From Flavobacterium shii (GTDB lineage Bacteria > Bacteroidota > Bacteroidia > Flavobacteriales > Flavobacteriaceae): a DNA stretch of 64,000 nt. Every line of letters begins with the position of its first letter. Position 1 is the first letter of the stretch. The DNA is taken from contig NZ_JAOZEW010000024.1 of the NCBI RefSeq assembly GCF_025847235.1, positions 1 to 64,000 of the forward strand, written 5' to 3'. The translations under genes and the position numbers were made by a program. The notes beneath the pieces were generated by a model, which did not search any database, was not told the DNA's origin, and saw only the letters and a program-made list of their open reading frames with translations. This document shows positions 16,882 through 24,735 of this stretch, piece after piece.

Positions 16882-17661
16882 ATGGCAAACAAAGTAGAAG
16901 TAAAAGAATTACTAGAAGCAGGTGTTCACTTTGGACACATGACTAGAAAATGGGATCCAAACATGGCTCCTTACATTTATATGGAGCGTAATGGTATTCA
17001 CATTATCAATCTATATAAAACTGCAGCAAAAATCGAAGAGGCTAATGAAGCTTTGAAAAAAATCGCTGCATCAGGTAGAAAAATATTATTCGTAGCTACC
17101 AAAAAACAAGCTAAAGACATCGTTGCTGATAAAGCAAAAGCTGCAAACATGCCTTATATCACTGAAAGATGGCCTGGTGGAATGCTAACTAACTTCGTAA
17201 CTATCCGTAAAGCTGTTAAAAAAATGGCTACTATTGATAAAATGAAGAAAGACGGTACTTTCATGACACTTTCTAAGAAAGAGCGTTTACAAGTAGATCG
17301 TCTTCGTGCTAAATTAGAGAAAAACTTAGGTTCAATCGCAGACATGTCTAGACTACCTGCAGCATTGTTCGTAGTAGATATCAAAGCTGAACATATCGCA
17401 ATAAAAGAAGCACAAAAATTAAACATTCCAGTTTTTGCAATGGTGGATACTAACTCTGATCCAAGAGAAGTAGAGTATGTAATCCCATCAAATGATGATG
17501 CTTCTAAATCAATTGATAAAATTTTATCTTTAGTTACAGCTGCAATCGTTGAAGGTCTTTCTGACAGAGGTTCTGATAAAGAGACTGACTTATTGCCTGC
17601 TACAGACGAAGCAACTCCAGCTGCTGAAGCTGTTGAAGCTCCTGCTGAAACAAAAGAATAA
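16882..17661 (+). CDS. rpsB: Small ribosomal subunit protein uS2
   Basis: The 259-residue product has the uS2 hallmarks: LLEAGVHFGHMTRKWDPNMAPYIY near the start, FVATKKQA, ERWPGGMLTNF and the PVFAMVDTNSDP region. After ~225 residues comes an acidic Ala/Glu-rich tail (AAEAVEAPAETKE). uS2 binds the 30S head-body junction late in assembly. It is usually paired with tsf, as here. A structured leader precedes it and an inverted repeat follows it. Confidence 0.97.
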   Translation: MANKVEVKELLEAGVHFGHMTRKWDPNMAPYIYMERNGIHIINLYKTAAKIEEANEALKKIAASGRKILFVATKKQAKDIVADKAKAANMPYITERWPGGMLTNFVTIRKAVKKMATIDKMKKDGTFMTLSKKERLQVDRLRAKLEKNLGSIADMSRLPAALFVVDIKAEHIAIKEAQKLNIPVFAMVDTNSDPREVEYVIPSNDDASKSIDKILSLVTAAIVEGLSDRGSDKETDLLPATDEATPAAEAVEAPAETKE

Positions 17662-17671
17662 ATAAACATTT

Positions 17672-17768
17672 AAATTCCAATTTTTAAATTCCAAATCCCA
17701 TAAAAAATTAGAAACGTAACGTTGATAATTTAATAAAATTGGAATTTGAGATTTAAGGATTGGAATTT
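17672..17768. repeat. Imperfect long inverted repeat of TTGGAATTT units between rpsB and tsf
   Basis: Left arm 17672-17700 (units AAATTCCAA) and right arm 17739-17768 (units TTGGAATTT) are ~30 bp each and pair with a few mismatches around a 38-nt AT-rich loop. The 136-bp spacer between rpsB and tsf contains little else and no obvious promoter. TTGGAATTT-type repeats look like a dispersed element. Confidence 0.6.
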
Positions 17769-17797
17769 TTACTTTTAACATTAAAATTCAAAATATT

Positions 17798-18760
17798 ATG
17801 GCAACAATTACTGCTGCAGACGTAAATAAATTAAGACAATCTACAGGTGCCGGAATGATGGACTGTAAAAAAGCTTTAGTTGAGGCTGACGGAGATTTCG
17901 ATAAAGCTATACAAGTCCTTAGAGAAAAAGGACAAAAAGTTGCTGCTAACCGTTCTGACCGTGAGTCTTCTGAAGGAGCTGCTGTTTCTTTTATCAATGC
18001 TGACAATACTAAAGGAGCTATCATCACTTTAAACTGCGAAACTGATTTCGTAGGTAAAAATGAAACTTTTATAGCTTTAGCTAAAGAATTAGTTAAAAAA
18101 GCAATCAACTTCTCTTCTAAAGAAGAATTCTTAGCTTCAGATTTCAACGGAATTACTGTTGCTGAAAAATTAATCGAGCAAACTGGAGTTATCGGAGAAA
18201 AAATCGAAATCGGTGGTTTTGAAATTTTAGAAGGTGCTTTTGTTGGATCTTATGTTCACGTTAACAAAATTGCTGCATTAACTGCAATTTCTGCTGCAAT
18301 TCCTAACGCTGACGTTTTAACTAAAGATGTTTCTATGCAAGTTGCTTCTATGGGAGCTGATACATTATCTTACAAAGATTTTGATCCTGCTTTCGTTGAA
18401 TCTGAACTTGCTGCTCGTATTGCTGTAATCGAAAAGGATAATGAAGAAGCTAAACGTTTAGGAAAAACTTTAAAAAATGTTCCTAAATACATTTCTTTCT
18501 CTCAATTAACTGAAGAAGTTTTAAAACAAGCTGAAGAAGATGCTAAAGCTGAATTAAAAGCTGAAGGTAAACCAGAACAAATTTGGGATAAAATTATTCC
18601 AGGAAAAGTTCAACGTTTCATCTCTGACAACACTACTTTAGATCAAGAGAAAGCTTTACTTGACCAAAACTTCATCAAAGATGATAGTAAAAAAGTTGGT
18701 GATTACGTTAAAGGATTCAATGTTGAAATTACAGGTTTCAAAAGAGTTACTTTAGGATAA
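17798..18760 (+). CDS. tsf: Elongation factor Ts
   Basis: The 320-residue guanine-nucleotide exchange factor for EF-Tu has the N-terminal UBA-like domain (VNKLRQSTGAGMMDCKKALVEADGDFDKAIQVLREKG). The signature ETDFVGKNETF and the core region with GSYVHVNKIAAL follow. Length exceeds the E. coli protein by ~35 residues, mainly in the second half, as usual in Flavobacteriia. It is the last gene of the ribosomal operon and ends at a bidirectional terminator. Confidence 0.97.
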   Translation: MATITAADVNKLRQSTGAGMMDCKKALVEADGDFDKAIQVLREKGQKVAANRSDRESSEGAAVSFINADNTKGAIITLNCETDFVGKNETFIALAKELVKKAINFSSKEEFLASDFNGITVAEKLIEQTGVIGEKIEIGGFEILEGAFVGSYVHVNKIAALTAISAAIPNADVLTKDVSMQVASMGADTLSYKDFDPAFVESELAARIAVIEKDNEEAKRLGKTLKNVPKYISFSQLTEEVLKQAEEDAKAELKAEGKPEQIWDKIIPGKVQRFISDNTTLDQEKALLDQNFIKDDSKKVGDYVKGFNVEITGFKRVTLG

Positions 18761-18780
18761 TCTATTCTAATTCGCATAAA

Positions 18781-18810
18781 AAAAGAGAGACTATACGGTC
18801 TCTCTTTTTT
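18781..18810. terminator. Bidirectional terminator between tsf and the M3 peptidase gene
   Basis: Stem AAAAGAGAGAC/GTCTCTCTTTT with a 6-nt loop, flanked by A- and T-runs on both sides. Confidence 0.88.
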
Positions 18811-18817
18811 ATTATAA

Positions 18818-20947
18818 CTATTTGTTTGATTTTGCAACCGGAACTTCAAAACCTCTTGCTTTCATTAAAGCATTAATCTCAGGATTGTGTCCTCTAAAAG
18901 ATCTATAAGCTTCTTCCTGATCTGTTGTATTACCAACACTAAATATCTTATCGTGTAACCTTTTGGCAACATCCTTATCATAAGGTCCTTTTGCCTCTGT
19001 AAAAGCTTCATAAGCATCTGCACTGATTACATCTGCCCATAAATAACTATAATATCCACTTGCATAACCATCACTAGAGAAAATATGTCCGAATTGAGGA
19101 ATACGATGACGCATTACAATTTCTTTAGGCATATTAAGTTTAGTCAATATTTCTTTTTCAAAAACTGTAGGATCTATAACCGAATCTCCTGCTAAATGTA
19201 ATTTCATATCGATAAGCGAACTTGAAATTGTCTCTACAGTAGAAAATCCTTCATTAAATGTTGCTGCTTTCGCAATACGCTCAACCAAATCTTTAGGAAT
19301 AGGTGTTCCTGTTTTATAGTTCAAAGCAAATTTATTCAGCACCTCAGGAGTTTCTAACCAACGCTCTAGAATTTGAGACGGGAACTCTACATAATCTCTT
19401 GCAACAGCAGTTCCTGATAATGTAGGATACGTAACATCCGAACATAAACCATGTAATGCATGACCGAATTCATGAAACAAAGTAGTAGCATCTGTCCATG
19501 AAATCAAAATAGGTTCATTATCATTCCCTTTTATAAAATTACTATTATTAGAAACTATCGTAAGGACATTACCATCTAGTTTTTGTTGCTTTCTATACGC
19601 ATTCATCCAAGCTCCTGAACGCTTTCCTTTACGAGCATATGGATCAAAATACCATAAACCAACTACTTTTCCAGTCTTTATATTAGACACTTCCCAAACC
19701 CTTACATCTGGATGATATACAGGAACATCTGTTATTTGTTTAAATTTTAAATCAAACAATTCACCAGCAACCCAAAACATTCCTTCACGTAATTTTTCTA
19801 GTTGAAGATATTCTTTAACCACATTTTGATCTAAATCATATTTTGCTTTTCTAACTTTTTCAGCATAATAACGATAATCCCAAGGTTCTATCTGGAACTT
19901 TCCTCCTTCGGCAACAACAATCTTCTGCATATCGGCAACATCTTTGTGAACTTGATTTACAGCAGGCTCCCAAACAGCTTCCATTAAAGCCATTGCTCTT
20001 TCGGGAGTTTTAGCCATTCTATTCGTTAAATTCCAATGTGCAAAAGTAGGATATCCCAAAAGTTTAGCTTTTGCTGCACGAAGCTGTAATATTTCGACCA
20101 AAGTCGATTTATTATCATGTTCGTCTCCGTTATCTCCTCTGTTTATAAACATTCTCCAAACTTTCTCTCTTAACACTCTATTAGTCGAAAAAGTTAAAAA
20201 AGGCTCTACAAAAGAACGTGTATTAGCAATACAACCCATTGTCGAAAGTTTTCTTTCTTTGGCTTGAGCTATAGCAGCTTTTTTTATTCCGTCAGGCAAA
20301 CCATCAAAATCAGCATCAGTGGTTAATGCAACATATTGGTCATTTTCTTCAGCCAATAAATTTTGACTAAACTTAGAAAACAACGTTGATAATTGCTTAT
20401 TAATTTCTGCAACTTTTGCCTTATCCCCATCACTTAAATTAGCTCCTTGCTTATTAAACTCTGTATAATAAACCCAAATAAGTCTTTGTTGCTCGCTAGT
20501 TAATTTCTTTTTATCAGGAGAATTATATAGTTTTTCGATTCTAGCAAATAACTTTCTGTTTTGATAAAACTTAGTTGATTGCCCTGCAAGTAATGGCTCG
20601 ATATCTTTTTCTATCAAAGCAAATTCAGGAGTACTAATATTCGAAGAATAAATACCGTAAACTGTCATAACTCGCGACAAGGTTTTACCAGAACGTTCCA
20701 ATTCGGCAATTGTATTATCAAAAGTTGCAGGTTTTGCATTATTAGCAATAGCATCAATCTCATCATTTTTTTGCTTGATAGCAACATCAAAAGCAGGTTT
20801 TAAATCGGCTATTTTATACTCCGTAAAAGCTGGCACACCACCATACGGACCAGTCCATTTTTGTAATAATGGATTCTGAGAATTTGTCTGAGATTGAGCA
20901 GTAGTTAAAAAAGTAGCCATAATAAGAATAGTAATATTTTTTTTCAT
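18818..20947 (-). CDS. M3-family zinc metallopeptidase (peptidyl-dipeptidase Dcp-like), exported
   Basis: The protein has 709 residues when started at the ATG at 20947, which places a signal peptide (MKKNITILIMATFLTTAQSQ) at the N terminus; 14 further codons upstream are open but lack signal-like character. The zinc motif FHEFGHALHGL with downstream Glu (region DYVEFPSQILE) is intact. The overall pattern (PLLQKWTGPYGGVPAF, AHWNLTNRMAKTPERA, YYSYLWADVISADAYEAF) matches oligopeptidase A/Dcp enzymes. It would cleave dipeptides from the C terminus of peptides in the periplasm. It is convergent with tsf and not in an operon. Confidence 0.9.
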   Translation of the reverse strand: MKKNITILIMATFLTTAQSQTNSQNPLLQKWTGPYGGVPAFTEYKIADLKPAFDVAIKQKNDEIDAIANNAKPATFDNTIAELERSGKTLSRVMTVYGIYSSNISTPEFALIEKDIEPLLAGQSTKFYQNRKLFARIEKLYNSPDKKKLTSEQQRLIWVYYTEFNKQGANLSDGDKAKVAEINKQLSTLFSKFSQNLLAEENDQYVALTTDADFDGLPDGIKKAAIAQAKERKLSTMGCIANTRSFVEPFLTFSTNRVLREKVWRMFINRGDNGDEHDNKSTLVEILQLRAAKAKLLGYPTFAHWNLTNRMAKTPERAMALMEAVWEPAVNQVHKDVADMQKIVVAEGGKFQIEPWDYRYYAEKVRKAKYDLDQNVVKEYLQLEKLREGMFWVAGELFDLKFKQITDVPVYHPDVRVWEVSNIKTGKVVGLWYFDPYARKGKRSGAWMNAYRKQQKLDGNVLTIVSNNSNFIKGNDNEPILISWTDATTLFHEFGHALHGLCSDVTYPTLSGTAVARDYVEFPSQILERWLETPEVLNKFALNYKTGTPIPKDLVERIAKAATFNEGFSTVETISSSLIDMKLHLAGDSVIDPTVFEKEILTKLNMPKEIVMRHRIPQFGHIFSSDGYASGYYSYLWADVISADAYEAFTEAKGPYDKDVAKRLHDKIFSVGNTTDQEEAYRSFRGHNPEINALMKARGFEVPVAKSNK

Positions 20948-21087
20948 CTCGTTATCTAATATATTTTTGAAAACAAATACAATAATCAAATATAACTATT
21001 AATCAGTATGAAATAAATAAAAAACAGATCTACACCCCATACAACTTAGAATATTTTCAATGAAAATAAATACTCGGAATAATATAT

Positions 21088-21095
21088 TAAATTTG
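21088..21095 (+). promoter_or_regulatory. Probable -7 element of the queuosine-precursor transporter gene
   Basis: TAAATTTG lies 18 bp before the ATG, so the transcript would have a very short leader. No clear TTG upstream. Confidence 0.5.
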
Positions 21096-21113
21096 GCACA
21101 TTAAAAAATATGT

Positions 21114-21794
21114 ATGTTTAAAACCCGAAAAGAAATTGTTTTTGTTATACTTGCCGGAATTTTTATTACCAATGCAGTAGTAGCTGAATTAATTGGAGGA
21201 AAATTAATTCAAGTTGGTCCTTTTGTTATGAGCATCGGAATTTTGCCTTGGCCAATTGTTTTTCTAACAACAGATTTAATAAATGAATACTTTGGAGAAA
21301 AAGGTGTAAAAAAGCTTTCTTTCATAACCGCCTGTTTAATTGCTTATGCCTTTCTTATATTATTTATAGCAATCGTAATTCCAGCCGCAAAAGGAATTAG
21401 TCCTGTAAATGACGATCAATTTCTTGCCGTTTTTGGACAAAGTATGTGGATTATTGTTGGTAGTATTATTGCATTTATGGCTTCTCAATTAATAGACGTT
21501 TGGATATTTTGGTTTTTCAAAAAACGAACAGGAGAAAGAAAAATATGGCTACGCGCGACCGGTTCAACTGTTATTTCACAATTATTCGATTCTTTCATTG
21601 TTCTGGGAATTGCTTTTTGGTTGCCTGGAAAAATTAATTTTGATACCTTTATTTCGTCGGCTTTAACAGGGTATACATTCAAGCTTACTCTGGCAATAGT
21701 ATTAACTCCATTAATCTATGTTGGACATCATTTGATTAAAAAATATTTAGATGAAGATAATTCTAAAGAAAAAAAAGATAAGTTTAGCGCATGA
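21114..21794 (+). CDS. Queuosine precursor transporter (VUT family, YhhQ-like)
   Basis: The 226-residue protein has about six membrane segments and the VUT/DUF165 landmarks ITNAVVAELIGGKLIQVG, LTTDLINEYFGEKGVKK, and WLRATGSTVISQLFDSFIV. E. coli YhhQ imports 7-cyano- and 7-aminomethyl-7-deazaguanine for queuosine-tRNA synthesis. No preQ1 riboswitch could fit in the short leader. Its stop overlaps the next gene by 4 bases (ATGA), so the lipoprotein is co-translated. Confidence 0.9.
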   Translation: MFKTRKEIVFVILAGIFITNAVVAELIGGKLIQVGPFVMSIGILPWPIVFLTTDLINEYFGEKGVKKLSFITACLIAYAFLILFIAIVIPAAKGISPVNDDQFLAVFGQSMWIIVGSIIAFMASQLIDVWIFWFFKKRTGERKIWLRATGSTVISQLFDSFIVLGIAFWLPGKINFDTFISSALTGYTFKLTLAIVLTPLIYVGHHLIKKYLDEDNSKEKKDKFSA

Positions 21795-22435
21795 AAAACT
21801 ACTATATCCTTTTATTAATTTTAATTGCATACTGCTCATTTAGTTGCAACAAAAATGATAGAAAACAATTACTACAATCTACTACCGCAATTTCCGAGAA
21901 AATAAAAAGCATCTCAAAAAACACAATAGAAACCATAACAGCAGTAAAAGATTCTATTTCAAGCACAATAGTTTCCACTGAGAAAACAACAAAAACCAAA
22001 AAAATTACCAAAGAAGCAATTACCTCAAAAGATAGCATAGGAATAGAAAATCCCGAAACTGAAAAACTCAAAGGTTTTATTTATTTCCAAAAATTACTAT
22101 CCACTTGCAAAACAGGTGAAACGCTAACTCAAAAAGAATTAATTGAGATTCACAATATCCCTAAAGAGGGCGTAAAATTAATTAAAAGCATCACCAAAAC
22201 TGCCGAAGATGAATTTGACATCAAATGGAAATCGACTTGGTTTATTGAAAGAATTTCAGATGCTAAATTTACCGATGCTCGAATAAAGATTAAATTTGAA
22301 GCAAACAAAATGTACACTTCCGGGAGAGCAATTGGAATAAAATACAACAAGAAAACCTATCACGACTTAATTATCATTGGAACTTCAGCCTATATTCCTT
22401 CTGTAAAAGGCTACCATTGGAAAATAGGGAAGTAA
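21791..22435 (+). CDS. Lipoprotein of unknown function
   Basis: The 214-residue protein has a signal peptide with lipobox (CSFSC, Cys19). A Thr/Ser/Lys-rich, probably disordered linker follows (~20-85), then a small globular region (~90-214) containing LLSTCKTGETLTQKELIEIHNIPKEG and ending in PSVKGYHWKIGK. I do not recognise the globular part. The 4-base overlap with the transporter gene suggests co-expression. No link to queuosine uptake is visible in the sequence. Confidence 0.75.
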   Translation: MKNYYILLLILIAYCSFSCNKNDRKQLLQSTTAISEKIKSISKNTIETITAVKDSISSTIVSTEKTTKTKKITKEAITSKDSIGIENPETEKLKGFIYFQKLLSTCKTGETLTQKELIEIHNIPKEGVKLIKSITKTAEDEFDIKWKSTWFIERISDAKFTDARIKIKFEANKMYTSGRAIGIKYNKKTYHDLIIIGTSAYIPSVKGYHWKIGK

Positions 22436-22513
22436 TCTCACAAGACACCCTTCTCATAGTCAAACAATTAACATTTTGTCACAAATTAACACATAAAAAC
22501 CTGTTTATTTTTT

Positions 22514-22542
22514 TTGATTTATAGTTTAAAACATTAGTTTTG
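22514..22542 (+). promoter_or_regulatory. Promoter of the lipocalin-like lipoprotein gene
   Basis: TTG at 22514-22516, 18 nt, TAGTTTTG at 22535-22542, ~35 bp before the ATG. Confidence 0.75.
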
Positions 22543-22577
22543 CGAACTAATTTTAACAAAAAAAAACCTAAACTAAA

Positions 22578-23018
22578 ATGAAAAAAAATTACATTCTATT
22601 CTTATTTGTAGCAGTACTTGGATTAGCTATTTCATCATGTAGCAGTGATAATGACAACGATGCATCAATCGTTGGTAAATGGGCATTCTCACAATATGGA
22701 ATTGGAGCTGGTGGTCAAGAAGCATTACAAGATCACGACAATGAAATTGAATGTGGTAAAGACTACATGGAGTTTTTCGCTGATGGAACATATAAAGTAA
22801 TTTTGTTCGATAAAGAAAACGGAAAATGTGTCACAATACAAGATGGTGGTCAATACACAAAAAATGGATCAACACTTACCCTTAAAGGTAGTGAAGAAGA
22901 GCCTGAGGCAGTTGATTCTGAAATCGTAATTCTAGACGATAGTACTTTAAAAACTCAACGTAGTTATGAAGTAGAAAAAGTAAAAGTTTCAGAAATTTTT
23001 ATCTACAAAAAGATCTAA
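22578..23018 (+). CDS. Small lipoprotein, lipocalin-like family, tandem copy 1
   Basis: The 146-residue protein has a signal peptide and lipobox (AISSC, Cys21), a short Asp/Asn/Ser linker and a beta-rich domain starting ASIVGKWAFSQYGIG. The domain continues with CGKDYMEFFADGTYKVILF and GGQYTKNGSTLTLKG. The VGKW start, DGTY centre and threonine-rich strands are typical of the lipocalin-like proteins abundant in Flavobacteriia, which are of unknown ligand. It has its own promoter and terminator. A diverged paralogue follows at 23136. Confidence 0.8.
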   Translation: MKKNYILFLFVAVLGLAISSCSSDNDNDASIVGKWAFSQYGIGAGGQEALQDHDNEIECGKDYMEFFADGTYKVILFDKENGKCVTIQDGGQYTKNGSTLTLKGSEEEPEAVDSEIVILDDSTLKTQRSYEVEKVKVSEIFIYKKI

Positions 23019-23044
23019 TTTATTTAGAAAATTACAATTTATAA

Positions 23045-23078
23045 AAACCTCAAGTCTTATAGATTTGAGGTTTTTTTT
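23045..23078 (+). terminator. Rho-independent terminator between the paralogous lipoprotein genes
   Basis: Stem AAACCTCAA/TTGAGGTTT with an 11-nt loop and a run of eight T residues. A TACTTTTG at 23094-23101 just beyond could start transcription of the next gene. Confidence 0.85.
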
Positions 23079-23135
23079 ATGCCCTCGAAATATTACTTTT
23101 GTCAAGCAATTTTGAACAATAAAACCAATCACAAA

Positions 23136-23600
23136 ATGAACAAAACAAGCATTCTCTTTTTATTTATAACGACATTAATATTTACTGCTACAGGCTGTAG
23201 CAATGACAGCGACAATGAAAAAAATGCTTCAATTGTTGGTAAATGGGAAATTTTACAATACGGAATTGGTCCCATCGACCACGAGATTTTTACAGACCGT
23301 GTCAATGTAACAGAATGCGGTAAAGATTATATAGAATTCCTGCCTGACGGAACATATAAAGTCATACTGTTTAGTAAACACAAAGAAGAATGTTATACTA
23401 TCGAAGACAATGGAAAATACATAAAAAACGAATCTACTCTTTCTCTTATAAAATATATGCTAGACTCTGATCATATCATAGAATCAGAACCTGCAAACTC
23501 AGAAATTATAGTGCTAAACGAAAGCACATTAAAAATTAGAATTTTAACTAAAACTGAAAAGGAAACAGTTTCACAAATTTCAATATTTAAAAAAATATAA
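23136..23600 (+). CDS. Small lipoprotein, lipocalin-like family, tandem copy 2
   Basis: Started at the ATG at 23136, the 154-residue product has a proper signal peptide with lipobox (TATGC, Cys21); the frame is open further upstream to 23079, but that stretch reads through a terminator and -7 element. It shares with the gene at 22578 the blocks ASIVGKW, QYGIG, CGKDY-EF and DGTYKVILF, plus KNESTLSL. Copy 2 is more diverged in its second half. A tandem duplication followed by divergence is the likely origin. The tag gene begins 6 bp after the stop. Confidence 0.8.
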   Translation: MNKTSILFLFITTLIFTATGCSNDSDNEKNASIVGKWEILQYGIGPIDHEIFTDRVNVTECGKDYIEFLPDGTYKVILFSKHKEECYTIEDNGKYIKNESTLSLIKYMLDSDHIIESEPANSEIIVLNESTLKIRILTKTEKETVSQISIFKKI

Positions 23601-23606
23601 TTAAAA

Positions 23607-24191
23607 ATGGAACCAATAAGATGTGGCTGGTGCTCAGCAAGCGATTTATACAAAAAATACCATGACGAAGAATGGGGTATTCCTGTTTACGATGATGCAT
23701 CATTATTTGAGTTTCTTACTCTCGAAACCTTTCAAGCAGGATTAAGCTGGATAACGATATTAAACAAAAGAGAAAATTTTAGAGCAGCTTTTGACAATTT
23801 TGATTATAAAAAAATCGCTCAATATCCCGAAGACAAAATCGAATCCTTATTACAAGATACTGGAATAATCCGAAACAAATTAAAAATACGTTCGGCAGTT
23901 AGCAATGCTCAGGCATTTATAAAAATACAAGAGGAATTTGGAAGTTTTTCCGATTACATCTGGAAATTTACTGATGGAAAACCCATCATCAACAATCCAA
24001 AAACCTTAAAAGACGTTCCTGCCACTACTCCACTTTCTGACGCGATTAGTAAAGATTTAAAAAAGAGAGGATTTAAATTTGTTGGCTCAACCGTTATTTA
24101 CGCCCAAATGCAAGCCACAGGAATGGTCAATGATCATATCGAAGATTGCTGGAAATCCCCTCAATCCCCAAAGGGGAAGTTAGACATCTAA
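23607..24191 (+). CDS. tag: DNA-3-methyladenine glycosylase I
   Basis: The 194-residue enzyme matches Tag over its length. N-terminal RCGWCSASDLYKKYHDEEWG supplies zinc ligands Cys6 and His19. LTLETFQAGLSWITIL contains the glutamate (Glu40) that contacts methylated bases, and GMVNDHIEDC gives the other zinc ligands His177 and Cys181. The enzyme excises 3-methyladenine from alkylated DNA. The last 13 residues, after the zinc Cys, are encoded by a GC-rich short palindrome (CCCC...GGGG around 24158-24177) and look like an accidental extension. Other alkylation-repair genes lie 32 kb away at 56-59 kb. Confidence 0.93.
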   Translation: MEPIRCGWCSASDLYKKYHDEEWGIPVYDDASLFEFLTLETFQAGLSWITILNKRENFRAAFDNFDYKKIAQYPEDKIESLLQDTGIIRNKLKIRSAVSNAQAFIKIQEEFGSFSDYIWKFTDGKPIINNPKTLKDVPATTPLSDAISKDLKKRGFKFVGSTVIYAQMQATGMVNDHIEDCWKSPQSPKGKLDI

Positions 24192-24234
24192 CAACTTTAA
24201 ACGTTAAACATTAAATGTTTAAACAAAAAATTAT

Positions 24235-24242
24235 TACATTTG
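24235..24242 (+). promoter_or_regulatory. Probable -7 element of the thiamine operon
   Basis: TACATTTG ends 6 bp before the TPP riboswitch, so transcription would start at the edge of the aptamer. The upstream TTG is not clear. Confidence 0.6.
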
Positions 24243-24248
24243 CTTCAC

Positions 24249-24329
24249 ACTTTAGGGGTGTCTACAATAAAGTAGGCTGAGATTTTACCCTCTGAACCTG
24301 ATCTAGTTCATACTAGCGTAGGGAAAAGT
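24249..24329 (+). ncRNA. TPP riboswitch (THI element) of the thiamine biosynthesis operon
   Basis: All conserved THI-box blocks are present in order: GGGGTG, GCTGAGA followed by ACCC, GAACCTGATCTAG, and the TAGCGTAGGGAA block. The closing P1 stem is ACTTT (24249-24253) with AAAGT (24325-24329). It precedes thiS and the whole thi operon. The downstream segment 24366-24408 can hide the thiS start (separate entry). Confidence 0.95.
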
Positions 24330-24365
24330 AAGATGACTTCCGTGCATACCTATATGCCATTGTAG

Positions 24366-24408
24366 CCATTCCTAAAGTATAACTATATACTAAATTCTGA
24401 AGGAATGG
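24366..24408 (+). promoter_or_regulatory. Expression platform of the TPP riboswitch: thiS start-codon sequestering hairpin
   Basis: CCATTCCT at 24366-24373 is perfectly complementary to AGGAATGG at 24401-24408, which holds the ribosome-binding site and the ATG of thiS (24405-24407). An inner stem AGTATA/TATACT stabilises the hairpin. There is no U-tract, so control is probably translational. Confidence 0.65.
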
Positions 24409-24611
24409 AACTAAAAATCAATCAAGAAACCAAACAATTCAATGCTGAAACTCTTAGCGTTCAAGCATTGCTCGATCTCGAAATTCCCAACAAACAAAAT
24501 GGCATTGCCGTTGCCATAAATAACACCGTTATTCCAAAACCCATCTGGAATACTCATATCCTAAACGAAACCGACGAAATCTTAATTATTTCTGCTACGC
24601 AGGGAGGATAA
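24405..24611 (+). CDS. thiS: Sulfur carrier protein ThiS
   Basis: The 68-residue beta-grasp protein ends in the obligatory Gly-Gly (SATQGG). ThiF adenylates this C terminus so it can be loaded as thiocarboxylate, the sulfur donor to ThiG for the thiazole ring. The start codon sits in the riboswitch expression platform. First gene of the operon. Confidence 0.95.
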   Translation: MELKINQETKQFNAETLSVQALLDLEIPNKQNGIAVAINNTVIPKPIWNTHILNETDEILIISATQGG

Positions 24612-24632
24612 TTGTATCTATCAACGAACTGA

Positions 24633-24657
24633 AGACGCACTGCAATGCGTCTCTACA
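24633..24657. repeat. Short GC-rich palindromic repeat (GACGCA/TGCGTC type) between thiS and thiC
   Basis: AGACGCA (24633-24639) and TGCGTCT (24646-24652) form an imperfect palindrome followed by CTACA. Two related copies occur at 57825-57848 and 57884-57910. It contrasts with the AT-rich background and resembles REP-type dispersed elements. Confidence 0.65.
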
Positions 24658-24735
24658 TATGCGCCTGTACACATGCGTCACTATAAAACATCTAACAAAA
24701 TTTACAATCAAGTTAAAAACTTTAAACTTCCTCCC

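Noticed and set aside
24249..24360. CRISPR- or tandem-repeat-like look of the region before thiS
   Set aside because: The blocks match the THI element in order, and no regular repeat/spacer pattern exists.
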